Origin: Mangifera indica
Lineage: Eukaryota; Streptophyta; Magnoliopsida; Sapindales; Anacardiaceae
Assembly (NCBI RefSeq): GCF_011075055.1
Contig: NW_025401112.1
Location: 62,001-126,000 of the forward strand
DNA length: 64,000 bases
Reading direction: 5' to 3'
Position 1 is the first letter of the stretch. Every line of letters starts with the position of its first letter. Under the pieces are notes generated by a model that worked only from the letters and a program-made list of their open reading frames with translations, ran no database searches and had not been told where the DNA came from. The position numbers were made by a program, and so were the translations under genes. Below, in pieces: positions 23,127 through 34,319 of this stretch.

Positions 23127-23296
23127 GCAGGGCTCTGCACAGCTGAGTTCAATTTAGGCCTAAAAAAGGAACCCAACAAGGTGTTGGTTTATATATATCG
23201 GATCACTCACAGTTTTGCCTTTGCATCGCAGGGCTCTGCACAGCTGAGTTCAATTTAGGCCTGCAAAAGGAACCCAACAAGGTGTTGGTTTATATA
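23127..23296 (+). repeat. 101-bp tandem repeat, second unit interrupted
   Basis: GCAGGGCTCTGCACAGCTGA starts at 23127 and again at 23228. Unit 1 is complete (23127-23227). Unit 2 is interrupted after GTTTATATA (23296) by a 1.6-kb element and resumes at 24895 with ATTTATATATATTGGATCAC through TTTTGCCTTTGG (~24931). Confidence 0.85.
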
Positions 23297-24903
23297 GGGA
23301 AATTAAATTAAATGTTCATTTTACTTTTTTTATTAAGTAAAAATATATATTTTTTTTATTCCTAAGTAAAAATATTCTAAATTTTTTTAAAATATCACAA
23401 TTACCCTTTCACCACATCTATATAAATTCTCTCACTCTCATTATATACACTTCTTATATCACTTAAACACTCACTCTCACTCTCACTCTTACTCTTATTT
23501 TTACTTAATATTAATTACTATAGATTCGTTCGGAATGAAGAAGTTCGTATTTCTAAATCAAGTCAAAAAAATCAATTCATGAAAAAAAATATTTATATGG
23601 ATTTTAACTCAAAACTTAATTTTATTTGTTAAATCAAGTTTGTATGTCATGTAAAGGGGGCATTTGAATATTTGATAATAATTTAGGGGTTAAATAAAAT
23701 GTTAAAAAAATATGGAAGACATTTTGATATTACACAATATATAAAAGATTTAAATAACATGTTAAGAATAAATAGATATATTGAAATACTCTAGAATATC
23801 AATAATAAAAAAAAATCACTCAAAAATATGAAAAAACAGATCTGAATTTCGAAAACTATACATTCGAATAGCTTAGGAACAAGAAAACTAAAAAGTTGAT
23901 CTGAAATTTCGTAATTACATCATAAAACGTGTCTCAAAAAACATAAAACTAAAAAGATAAATGTCAAATTTGAAAACTGCATATCAACAAAGTCTAACTC
24001 AGTCACAAACAAGCTCAAAATCATAAAAAATGAAAATCCTACATTTGGTAAAATAAAAAAACTACATAATAGAACTCCAAATTGAGCACAACCAGAAAAG
24101 TTAGTTGTTGGTATAGAGCTCGAAACTGTTGATATATTACAGGCCACGTAACTCCTCCTGGATCAAAAGTTATGGTTGTTCAAAGTCTATCTTCTACAGA
24201 CCCTATAGTTTTAGAAAAGTCAATTTCCACCCAATCCACAGTTTTCATGGTTCAGTGTAAAATTTTCCACAGACCCCTGTGGATCTCCCCCTTTTCCCCC
24301 TCCCCCTAAAATTTTGAAAACACTAAATTCCCCCCTCCCCCCCCCCCCCCCCCCCCCCCCCCCCACCCCCACCCACGGGCGCCCGTGGGAGATTAACGTA
24401 GCGTCGATAGATCTAACCCATTTTCTAGCCAAAACTCATATTTTCAGCTTCTAATTTCAACACAAATCAAATTTACATATCTAATAACACAAAACCCCTT
24501 AAGAAATTTAAGCAAAACAATCAAGAATCAAAACATTATATGCATTGTTCAAAATTGAAACCCTAAACATTCAAACCTCAAAATCTTCTTCAAATCTCAA
24601 TACTCCTAAGAATAAATTAATTTAAACAAGAAGTGAAATGATGTACTATCCTTATTCGTCATTTTCGGTTGTCAGAAAACACGAAAAATCGATGAAAAAG
24701 ACTGAAATCGGTTGCGCCCATGGGAGATCTGAATTTTTCTCTGAATTTAAACAATAAATCAGTGGGAGATGTGGGGTTTCTATATAAGGGTAGTTTAGTT
24801 ATTTCCCAAATTGAGGGTATTTTTGCTTAATCCTTAAAGTTTTAAACAATTTTACTTAACACCATTTAATTTTAGATATTTGTTATAATTTCCCATTTAT
24901 ATA
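23288..24903. mobile_element. 1.6-kb non-autonomous TIR element (Mutator-like)
   Basis: Element 23297-24894 begins GGGAAATTAAATT and ends with the complement of GGGAAATTATAAC. It is flanked by 9-bp direct repeats GTTTATATA (23288-23296) and ATTTATATA (24895-24903). The uninterrupted first tandem unit (23188-23200) shows the empty site, so both ends are defined by comparison. It holds a CTCACT repeat (~23468-23492), a poly-C run and an 18-bp palindrome; no transposase was recognised. Confidence 0.7.
24331..24389. repeat. Poly-C tract and 18-bp palindrome
   Basis: A C-run (24337-24364 uninterrupted, 28 C; longer with single interruptions) is followed at 24372-24389 by the perfect palindrome CCCACGGGCGCCCGTGGG. 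Potential G-quadruplex/i-motif next to a cruciform. The length may also reflect assembly uncertainty. Confidence 0.85.
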
Positions 24904-24934
24904 TATTGGATCACTCTCAGTTTTGCCTTTGGAG

Positions 24935-25900
24935 CAAGCCCAAATGCATATAATCACACTTCCATTCCAAACCCCCAATGGGTTGACAACATAATAAGTA
25001 CAGTTTTGAATACCCAACATCGAGTACACACAACATTGTTCTATCTTATGTTCTGACTAATATTTTGTTTGCAGTGGATTAGAATTACCAGTGAAGATCA
25101 TGCACGAAATATGCACATGAGAAACAGTATCAATATGAGATTAGGTTTACCCCATAAGCCTTCCACCTTACTTTTGTTCTTTAATAATGTATAGATGACA
25201 GTCTTTTGTTCTTTTTGAAGAGACAAATTGATATAATTAGATAATGTAAATACTAATTCACGAAAAATCTCGAAATTGTTTCATACTAATTACAAGTGTA
25301 CATAATTTTATTGTTTGATTAATTATTTTTATATCCCCTTCTTACTTTTTTATTTCTCCCTTATCGGTTCTCACTTTAATCTCCCTTTTTCACCTACGTC
25401 ACTCTCTTTCTTTCTCTTCATCTTTTGATATACATTTTGTCACCATTGTAAATTATTTGGACTCCCGTTGGTCGACTTGACCTGGCATGGTGTTATGCAC
25501 AAGTTTTTAAAAAAATTATTAATTATTTTTTAAAAATTTATTATTATACAGAGAATCCAAATAATTTACATAAAAAATCCAAAAGCATTCATTAATGTTA
25601 TTAAAATTTAAAAAGTAATAATAAATTTATATAGAGAGCCTCATAATGGTGTAACAAAGAGAGTCTATTTATCAATTTGTGTGACGAAAAGATCTCTACC
25701 TCTTTATCGTATCACTTTTTTTCTTCGGCTCAAGTGAAGATGGAGGTCGAAGAGAACACCGAAAATGATACCGAAAGTAGAGGTTCAAGAGTGGGGGTAA
25801 AAATACTGTTTTTGAAAGTTTTGAGGGGTAATTGCAGTTTAAAAAAGATGAAAGCCCTAAGTTTGGGAGAAAAATGTTACGTTTCAAAGTTTAAAAACTT
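24935..25900. other. Intergenic
   Basis: No gene. 25660-25900 contains AAGATGGAGGTCGAAGAGAACACC-type text that reads open for 76 codons on the plus strand, but it lies inside a Mutator-like MITE fragment and has no family features. Confidence 0.35.
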
Positions 25901-26115
25901 TAAGTAAAAGTGAAATTATTAGTTTTTAAAACCTAAGAGAGAAAATAATGAATTTTATATATTTGTAATATTAATAATAAAATAAAGATTTTACTCTTAT
26001 TTGAGTAGAAAATTTTAACAGTAGTTGGGTCAAGGGTAAATATTTGAATTTTTCAATTATCATAGGCGTATTTTTAAAATTAAACTAAACTTGGATGAGA
26101 AATAGTCCTTTGCCT
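25900..26115. mobile_element. Mutator-like MITE fragment (right arm)
   Basis: Ends in GGATGAGAAATAGTCCTTTGCC. In inverted orientation this matches the termini of the family at 9055 and 10707. Preceded by AGGCGTATTTTTAAAATTA, which is shared with the right arm of the 9055-10007 element. Confidence 0.5.
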
Positions 26116-26249
26116 TAAATAATTTGCTAAATTTAATTACAATTTGAGAGGAGCAAACGGATTTGGGGTGTGAGTGATACTTTTTTAAAGTGTTGCCATA
26201 AAAAAAAGTTGTACAAAAATGAGGTGATAACTAATTTTTGGTTATCATT

Positions 26250-26570
26250 TTAAAGATAGATTCAAATCGAGTTAAATTTAAGTTTAAACTAATTTAAATT
26301 TGACTCGGTTTAAGAGAAATTGAATTGTTCTTAAACCAACTCAAGTTCAACTCGCTCGAGGAGAATCGAGTTTAAGCTTATTATAATATTGAAATAAATT
26401 GAGTTTAAGTTTAATTTGATACTATAACAAAAAAAAAAAGACTAAAACAATATCATTTTGAAATGTATTAATTAAAATGATATCACTGTAATTTATAAAA
26501 AATATTTTTTTTTATACTTATAAGTTTAACAAATTAAACATCTCTCGAAGTCTAGCTCAATAATGGTAAA
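26250..26570. other. Degenerate hAT-type text
   Basis: GAGTTAAATTTAAG, CTCAAGTTCAACTCGCTCGAGG and TCTCGAAGTCTAGCTC tracts, as seen in several other spacers here. Ends too worn to define. Confidence 0.35.
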
Positions 26571-26571
26571 C

Positions 26572-27055
26572 CCTTAGAGGTCGTTCGGTTCTAGGATTTA
26601 AAGATTACTTTGATAATTTATCTTTTATTAATTTGTTTGGTTTGTCAGTAATAAAAAAATATATTAATTTTCTATTACTAATACTAATGTGATAAGTAAT
26701 ATAAGTAATACTATAATTACCATTTTTACTATAGGTATTAAAAGATTAGCAAGATAATTTTGATTTTATTATAATTATATTATTATTTATTAATTTTTTG
26801 AGAAAAAATAAATTTATTTTTAATAATATAATAAATAATAAAAAAATATTTAAAAATAATTATATTAAAAGACATTTAAGTAAAATAATTTATTAATATT
26901 CTTTTATTATTTTTAACTAAACACAATAATTATTTATATCTATTAAATTTTATCAAAATAATAATTATTTATATTTAATAATTTTTTAAATAATATATCT
27001 TTAAAATTATATTTTTATTTTAATAATAAAATATTACCCAAACCAAACACCATTT
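26572..27055. mobile_element. Tourist/PIF-type MITE, copy 2 (GAUT9 promoter)
   Basis: Reverse-oriented relative of 12178-12672. The right end is the complement of ATGGTGTTTGGTTTGGGTAA and the left end GAGGTCGTTCGGTT, with TTA flanks on both sides (26572-26574 and ~27053). It ends about 110 bp upstream of the GAUT9 TATA box. Confidence 0.65.
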
Positions 27056-27163
27056 ACAGCCAATATCATTGCCGACTCATTCATTTTCTCTAGAGTTCGA
27101 ATAAACTTGATCTGGGGTCAACCTTATCCTTTTATCTCGCCTCCCATTCTTATTTCGTTTATA

Positions 27164-27173
27164 TATATATAAA
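27164..27173 (+). promoter_or_regulatory. TATA box of GAUT9
   Basis: TATATATAAA, 134 bp upstream of the start codon. Confidence 0.65.
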
Positions 27174-27306
27174 CCGCGTAATCAATCTCAGTACATCCAC
27201 CGGCAAAGCTACTATAAATCTGATTTTCCCCTTCGAACTCTTCTGTTACACTCTCAGATCTCAGTATATTCATTCCAGCTAGTTAACGATCAGATCTCGA
27301 AACCCA

Positions 27307-29276
27307 ATGGCGGTGGCCATCAGAGGAGGCCGAGGAGCAGGAGGCGGTGGACTTGGTATGGGCTTACGTGGCTTTTTCTCTTACCGGATCTTTGTCTCCG
27401 CCATGTTCTCTCTTCTTTTCCTTGCTACTCTCTCCGTCATTCTCACCACTCATCCCTCCACTTCTCATCACGACCCTGTGAGTTCTCTTCACTTTCTCTT
27501 TCATTGCCCTTTCTATTTACTATTTCTAATTTGGATAATAATTTCGTGAAATTTCTGAATAGGCGCTTCCGAGTGTTGGTAATGCATATGTTCAACGAAC
27601 CTTTTTAGCATTGAAATCTGATCCACTTAAGACGAGGTTAGATTTGATTCATAAACAAGCCAATGATCATATTGCTTTAGTTAATGCATATGCGGCGTAT
27701 GCCCGGAAGTTAAAGTTAGATATTTCTAGGCAATTGAAGATGTTTGATGATTTGGCTCGGAACTTTTCCGATCTTTCTCTCAAACCCACTTACAAAGCTT
27801 CTCTTTTTGAGCCTGAGGGTGCTGTTGATGAGGATGTGTTGAGGCAATTTGAGAAGGAAGTCAAGGATAAGGTCAAATTTGCTAGATTATTGATTGGTGA
27901 AGCTAAAGAGAGTTATGATAATCAGTTGAAGATTCAGAAGTTGAAAGATACCATTTTTGCTGTTAACGAATTGCTGGTTAAGGCGAAGAAAAATGGGGCT
28001 TTGGCTAGTTTTATTTCTGCTAAATCAGTGCCAAAGAGTTTGCATTGTTTGGCAATGAGACTTGTGGAGGAGAGGATTTCGCATCCAGAGAAGTATCAGG
28101 ATGAGGAGCCTAGTCCAGAGTTTGAGGACCCCACTTTATATCATTATGCTATATTTTCTGATAATGTGATTGCTGTGTCAGTGGTGGTGAGGTCTGTGGT
28201 GAAGAATGCGCGAGAACCATGGAGGCATGTTTTTCATGTGGTTACTGATAGAATGAATGTTGCAGCTATGAAAGTTTGGTTCAAGATGAGGCCTGTTGAA
28301 GGCGGTGCACATGTTGAGGTGAAAGCAGTTGAGGATTATACCTTCTTGAATTCTTCTTATGTGCCTGTGTTAAGGCAGCTTGAGTCACTTAAAAAGCAGA
28401 AAATTTATGCTGAGAATGGGGTGGAAAATGCGACAAAAGATGTGAATAACATGAAATCTAGGAATCCCAAGTACTTGTCAATGTTGAATCATCTTAGGTT
28501 TTATTTACCAGAAATGTATCCAAAACTACATAAGATTTTGTTTTTGGATGATGATGTGGTAGTTCAGAGGGACTTGACTGGGTTGTGGAACATTGATTTG
28601 GATGGCAAGGTGAATGGAGCTGTGGAGACCTGCTTTGGTTCATTTCGCCGTTATTCTCAATATTTGAATTTTTCACATCCCCTGATCAAGGAGAGGTTTA
28701 ATCCCAAGGCTTGTGCTTGGGCATATGGGATGAATATTTTTGATCTAGACGCTTGGAGGCGTGAGAAGTGCACAGAGCAATACCATTACTGGCAGAACTT
28801 GGTAAGTATACCTCTACTTTTAACTGAAGTACAGATTTTTTTAAATGGTTGAGATTATTACAGAGCACACAGCATTTTTTCCAGAAAAAATAAAGTTCTT
28901 GTTCTTCTTTTGCTTTTGAATAGCCTAATAAAATTCATTCACACTGTGACTCTAATAATCAATTAATTTAAATATCCATGATTTTTTGTGTTATCATCAG
29001 AATGAAGATCGTACTCTGTGGAAATTGTCTACCCTTCCGCCAGGCCTCATCACTTTCTACTCATCAACCAAGTCATTGGACAAATCCTGGCATGTGCTTG
29101 GACTTGGGTACAATCCAAGTGTTAGCATGGATGATATCAACAAAGCTGCTGTTATTCATTACAGTGGAAACATGAAACCTTGGCTTGATATTGCTCTGAA
29201 TCAGTATAAGAATCTCTGGACTAAATATGTGGATAATGATATGGAGTTTGTTCAGGTGTGCAATTTTGGCTTCTAA
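27307..29276 (+). CDS. GAUT9: Galacturonosyltransferase 9 (GAUT9), three coding exons
   Basis: Exons 27307-27477, 27563-28801 and 29001-29276, with canonical donors GTGAGT and GTAAGT and acceptors AATAG and ATCAG. They join to 561 residues, the length I recall for Arabidopsis GAUT9. The enzyme is a GT8 (retaining) transferase that adds galacturonic acid from UDP-GalA to pectic homogalacturonan in the Golgi. Domains: a short Gly/Arg-rich cytosolic tail (1-25), a single signal anchor (~26-47), a stem with conserved PLKTRLDLIHKQ (77-88), then the GT8 domain from ~250. Visible motifs are LYHYAIFSDNVIAVSVVV, HVFHVVTDRMN, KILFLDDDVVVQ with the metal-binding DDD at 386-388, GAVETCFGSF, WAYGMNIFDL, and the C-terminal VIHYSGNMKPW (His523). 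The last exon ends VQVCNFGF, the GAUT9 C-terminus. Every intron phase is zero. Same strand as 6PGDH, 3.6 kb upstream of it. Confidence 0.97.
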
Positions 29277-30830
29277 GTGAGCACTCCTAGGGTTCTTATT
29301 GATCAGGTAGCACACCAATAGAGCTATTGTGATTGTTTATAGTTGGTTTCCCATATCCTTACAAATTTTTCTTCTCATTTATTTGTTGTAACCTTCTGAT
29401 CAAAGCTTAGTGGTGGTGTTGTGTTTCTTCCACAAGTAGAAACGATTTTGATCGTTCTTAATTTATGTTTGTTAGTTATAATATTGGCCAGCATAAATTG
29501 TAACAAATCAAACTGAATTATATAAAAGCAGATTTTTTTTTTTTTTGCTTTTAAAATTAGTTTCTTGGCAAAACAATTTTATATTGTTTGACGTGTAGAT
29601 TAGAAAATTTTGACATGCATATGCGCCTAATTGGGCAATTTTATATTCTTCTGACGTTATATCATTACAAAATCTTGATATGTACATATCTTAATGACTC
29701 CATTATCTCAAGCTAGATGTATAAAATTGCCTCTAAAGATATTCCCATAGCATATTAGAGTTCTTGTGTACTGCCGTATAGTTGTGTGATCATCATTACA
29801 TAGCTGCCACTAGTTTAATTTGTCGGATGGAATGCTGGGCATTGTTTGATGTGTTAAGCAATTATAACCATGAACTCCATGTCTTGGAGCCATAAGTTCC
29901 TCAACTAAATTTATGGATTTTTTTGCTTCATATCAGTGGTTTAATTTGTGGTGTTATCTGATAGAGTAAGTCTTTAGTGGGATATGTGTAAGTGTACTTG
30001 TCAAGTTAGGTTCATATGCATGTTGTTTGGTAGCGTAATCTGCCATGGCTAGACAGGCATACATGTTTGTTCCACTGAAAATGTTTGTTGACTGGGATGT
30101 AGCTGGTAAGGAAAGGAGGTTGAGCTCATCTGATTGTTGATTATGTGCTTGTGTGCATTCTGCATATATTGGTTTGTGTCATGTCGTGTGCATACTTGCA
30201 GGTTGCAGCCAGATTTTCCGTCAATGCCTTGTATATCTGGTTAGAGCTTTTGGTAACTCACAGCTTAGTAACTGCCTTATTGTTCTTCCTATGGAAATCC
30301 TCCCAAACATAATGAACCGGGCTTGAAAAGCATATTATAAGCTTCAAATAAGGCTATGCAACAACTGGTTTATATCTATTGGTCATCAATCTGCAGCAGT
30401 TTATGTTCAGCTGGTTATGATTGATGCATTGTCAAAATGCCATATTACAGAGAAATTTTCTATCCCAGATTCTCTTTACCCATTTATTTTGTGGTAGTAA
30501 TGGCATGGTCTTTAGTTTGGTCACTGAGTTTCTTCCACGTTCCAACCAACTGTACTTGTAGGATAGATTCCGAAATCTGAAACTTTGATTTCAAGATTAC
30601 ACAGTTAATATGTCTAGGGAGATGGAACAGTTGTTTGAACTTTGTTCAAAGATGAAGAAGCCATGAATCTGAATCTGAGCCAGAAAATGGAACTTCTACT
30701 ATTCTAAAGAAGTCTGTTTCCCATTTTACAACGGATTAGACATTAGGTAGCAAAGGATTATGAAGAAATGGAAGAGGAAAATGGCAGAGGTCATTGGTGG
30801 CTCACCTAACCATAAAAGTCTTCTTTCACC
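29277..30830 (+). other. GAUT9 3' flank, possible 3'-UTR intron
   Basis: T-rich, intron-like sequence follows the stop. GATCAG|GTAGCA (donor at 29307) and CTTGCAG|GTTGCAGCC (acceptor, exon resumes ~30202) could frame an ~895-bp intron in the 3' UTR. The 30200-30780 stretch is less AT-rich, like UTR. No coding frame. Confidence 0.3.
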
Positions 30831-30839
30831 TACTCCGAA

Positions 30840-31690
30840 ATTAATACAATTGGTATAAATATAAATACAATTTTAAAATATTAAATGATTTTAAATTAAA
30901 TTAAATTGTCACTTGAAAAGTTTTATAGACGTTGAGATGAGGTTGAAAATTTAATATTTTCGAATTCGAATTTTAAGGGTATTTGACTGTCAAGCGTGTG
31001 AATTTAAAAAATTTAATACAAACTATTTTTTTTATTAATATATATTAAAACGATATTGTTTTGATAACAAATTGAGTTTAAAGTTTGATTTGAGTTCAAA
31101 ATAAAATTGAATTTGAGTTCAATTCTTTTAAAATGAGTCGAATTTGATATCAATTTGATTTGAATCAAATCCTAATAATATAGGAGTGTTAATTTGTATA
31201 TTAACATAATATTTAAAATCACCTATTTATATAGTAACACAACATACCGTATCAATCTAAAAATAAAATTTTTCCGAAATTCAATGTTAACATTTATTTC
31301 AATGAAATACTTATTTAAAAAAAAAAAAGGGAAAATTCACGTCAAAAGTCTAATGAAAAATATTAATAAATTAACTTTCAAACAAATTAATCAAAGATTT
31401 TTTTTTTCACTATAAAAATATAATTATAATTAAATTATTAAGAGGGTCTAGTATAAAAAATCTCAAAGGTCCATTATTCTGTCTCCCACCTTAAAAAATA
31501 ACATAATATGTAAATTACAAATCTAACTATAATATGTAGACAGGCCAAATAATAACAAAATTTTCAATTTCCCTAACAAAAATTTTAAAGGGTGCTATTA
31601 TCAATATTAACAATAAAATTTATATAAAAATTAAATATTGAAATAAAAAAAAAACAGGTAGAGAAAAATGAGGGTCAAATGATTTGGCCA
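30840..31690. other. Intergenic, AT-rich
   Basis: Degenerate TTTGATTTGAG text (31060-31180) of worn hAT-like origin; otherwise A/T tracts. Nothing coding. Confidence 0.4.
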
Positions 31691-31716
31691 CATCAACATG
31701 TTGTCGGAGAACCAGA

Positions 31717-31726
31717 TGACGTGGCA
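31717..31726 (+). promoter_or_regulatory. TGACG/ACGTGGC bZIP-type element upstream of 6PGDH
   Basis: TGACGTGGCA combines a TGACG (as-1-like) and an ACGTGGC (ABRE/G-box-like) core. It lies about 200-240 bp upstream of the probable transcription start. Inferred bZIP site; not tested. Confidence 0.45.
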
Positions 31727-31910
31727 ACAAGAAAACATGATTGAAGAAGCCAAATTTGACCTGCCACAGAGAGGTTCTTCTGTGTCTTGTCTTTGTAAGA
31801 TCATCTTTAGTTGAAAAAAGTTGGTATTTTTTTTATTGCGGTAAGTCCCAATTCCGACTCTTCTTCTTTTTCTTGTTTTTCACATTGTCATTTCAATTCA
31901 TCTTTCATTA

Positions 31911-32847
31911 TTGTATATATTTACACTCTGTCCTCTCCAAATCCCAGATCTTACTTACATCAAATTTCTCTTTTGTTTTCCGTAAACAAGTTCCGAGTTT
32001 CAGGTTTGGAATTTTCAACTCTTTTTGTGTTGTTCTTCTACATTAATAAGCCGATGTAGATCTATTTTTTTTTTCTATTTTTTCTGGGTTAGAAGAAAGA
32101 AATATTGTTTTTCGGTTATCTTTTGAAGTTGCCGATCTGAATTAGCTCTTTGTTTATTATGAAACTTCACTTGTTTTTTTTTTTATCTTGCTGGTGAATC
32201 TGGTTTGCAGTATGTTTTCAGCATCAATTTTGTTTGGCACTTGTATCTAGATCCTTATTTCTTATGATATCTAGATCGTTATTTCTTATGAATCATTATT
32301 TCATGTAATTCCATTAATTAAATAATATTTTTCCTGATTATGATCGTCTAACTGTAATATCATCTGGAGATCCTTTTGCACCTTTCTGAATTATCTCTGT
32401 TTGTGTTTAGAAGTTTGATTATTCCTTTCATGAATCGGTAGGTCTTATATATTAAGAGAATTTGATCCTCTCTGAAGTATAATCGTTTTGTCATTTTTTT
32501 TATCTAAATACCAAACTAATAGTCTTTATTCTTTATATAGTTTCACCATTTGACAATTTCTGAGGAAAAATTTGCACTATTATTTTGCTGTCAAATCTTG
32601 TATATATTTTCCTCTACACAATCCACTACAAATCTGGGAATTTAGTCTTGGTATCTATCATTTAAAAGACGGTATATTTTCATAACATCATCATTTAATA
32701 ATAATAGTCAACTTTTATTGCACACGAAGATATAGGAATTGGATCAAGTTTTTCTCCAAGGATCTGGGATTTTTTTTTTCCTTTTTCTTGTGTTTATGTA
32801 CCAATTTTTTGGAACTTCTCTCATTGGTAATGTCAAATGTTGAACAG
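31911..32847 (+). other. 6PGDH leader with a probable 5'-UTR intron
   Basis: TGTATATATTTAC (~31910) could be the TATA box, with a CT-rich leader after it (ACTCTGTCCTCTCCAAATCCC). A CAG|GTTTGG donor at 32004 (or GCG|GTAAGT at 31841 if transcription starts earlier) and the acceptor TTGAACAG ending at 32847 would leave a short leader of 8 nt before the ATG on the last exon. The T-rich 32005-32840 sequence looks like an intron. The exact donor is undecided. Confidence 0.45.
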
Positions 32848-32855
32848 GGGAAGAT

Positions 32856-34319
32856 ATGGCTGAGACCAAACTTACAAGAATAGGCCTTGCTGGTCTGGCA
32901 GTCATGGGCCAAAATCTGGCCCTCAACATTGCTGAGAAAGGCTTTCCCATTTCTGTTTATAATCGAACTACCTCCAAAGTTGATGAGACTGTTGAACGAG
33001 CTAAAAAGGAGGGAGATCTTCCTGTATATGGTTTCCATGATCCAGAAGCTTTTGTTAATTCAATCCAAAAACCACGGGTAATTATCATGCTTGTTAAAGC
33101 TGGGGCACCTGTCGACCAGACCATAAAGACTCTGTCAGCATACATGGAGAAAGGTGATTGCATTATTGATGGTGGTAATGAATGGTATGAGAACACTGAG
33201 AGAAGACAGAAAGCCATGGCTGAATTGGGTTTGCTTTACCTTGGAATGGGAGTTTCAGGTGGTGAAGAGGGTGCAAGAAATGGTCCTTCTTTGATGCCTG
33301 GAGGGTCTTTTGAGGCTTACAAGCACATTGAAGACATTCTTCTCAAGGTTGCAGCTCAGGTTCCCGATAGTGGCCCTTGTGTGACTTTCATTGGCAAAGG
33401 TGGATCTGGTAATTTTGTCAAGATGGTTCATAATGGAATTGAATATGGTGATATGCAACTGATTGCTGAGGCTTATGACGTGCTGAAATCCATTGGAAAG
33501 TTGTCAAATGAGGAATTGCAAGGTGTTTTCTCTGAATGGAACAAAGGCGAGCTTCTTAGCTTCTTGATTGAAATTACCGCTGATATTTTTGGAATAAAGG
33601 ATGACAAGGGAGATGGATACTTGGTTGACAAGGTTTTGGACAAGACCGGTATGAAAGGTACTGGCAAGTGGACTGTACAGCAAGCTGCTGATTTATCTGT
33701 TGCAGCTCCAACAATTGCTGCTTCTTTGGATGGAAGGTTTCTTAGTGGGTTAAAGGAGGAAAGAGTTGAAGCTGCCAAAGTCTTCAAATCAGGTGGCTTT
33801 GGTGATATTCTTGCTGACCAAGCTGTGGACAAGAAGAAATTGATTGATGATGTGAGGCAGGCTCTTTATGCATCTAAGATATGCAGTTATGCACAGGGGA
33901 TGAATCTTATCCGTGCAAAGAGTATTGAAAAGGGATGGGACTTGAAGTTGGGAGAACTAGCTAGGATATGGAAGGGTGGTTGCATTATTCGAGCTGTGTT
34001 CCTTGACAGAATCAAGAAGGCATATGATAGGAACCCTGATCTAGCAAACCTTCTTGTGGACCCAGAGTTTGCAAAAGAAATCATTGATCGGCAGTCTGCC
34101 TGGAGAAGAGTTGTATGCCTTGCTATTAACTCTGGCGTTAGCACCCCGGGTATGTCTGCCAGTCTTGCGTATTTTGACACATACAGAAGGGAGCGATTGC
34201 CTGCTAATTTGGTCCAAGCTCAACGAGACTATTTTGGTGCTCATACGTATGAGAGGACCGATGTTGAGGGTTCCTTCCATACAGAGTGGTTCAAGATTGC
34301 CAAAAACTTGAAAAAATAA
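32856..34319 (+). CDS. 6-phosphogluconate dehydrogenase, decarboxylating
   Basis: Uninterrupted 487-residue frame, full length for the plant enzyme. It converts 6-phosphogluconate + NADP+ to ribulose-5-phosphate + CO2 + NADPH, the oxidative step of the pentose phosphate pathway. The N-terminal Rossmann fold has GLAGLAVMGQNLALNIAEKG (10-29), with the NADP-selective NRT (36-38). The substrate site includes MGVSGGEEGARNGPSLMPGG (131-150) and the catalytic K189 and E196 within NFVKMVHNGIEYGD. The 6PGDH signature DKTGMKGTGKW is at 262-272. The C-terminal part, YFGAHTYERTD...FHTEWF, is complete. There is no plastid transit peptide, so it is cytosolic. Sequence text is closer to Arabidopsis PGD2 (At3g02360) than PGD1/3 from memory, but it ends KNLKK and lacks the peroxisomal SKI/SKL-type tripeptide. 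The absence of CDS introns is normal for plant 6PGDH. Confidence 0.97.
   Translation: MAETKLTRIGLAGLAVMGQNLALNIAEKGFPISVYNRTTSKVDETVERAKKEGDLPVYGFHDPEAFVNSIQKPRVIIMLVKAGAPVDQTIKTLSAYMEKGDCIIDGGNEWYENTERRQKAMAELGLLYLGMGVSGGEEGARNGPSLMPGGSFEAYKHIEDILLKVAAQVPDSGPCVTFIGKGGSGNFVKMVHNGIEYGDMQLIAEAYDVLKSIGKLSNEELQGVFSEWNKGELLSFLIEITADIFGIKDDKGDGYLVDKVLDKTGMKGTGKWTVQQAADLSVAAPTIAASLDGRFLSGLKEERVEAAKVFKSGGFGDILADQAVDKKKLIDDVRQALYASKICSYAQGMNLIRAKSIEKGWDLKLGELARIWKGGCIIRAVFLDRIKKAYDRNPDLANLLVDPEFAKEIIDRQSAWRRVVCLAINSGVSTPGMSASLAYFDTYRRERLPANLVQAQRDYFGAHTYERTDVEGSFHTEWFKIAKNLKK

Noticed and set aside
24220..24432. Gly-rich frame on the minus strand
   Set aside because: Comes from the poly-C tract inside the 1.6-kb element.
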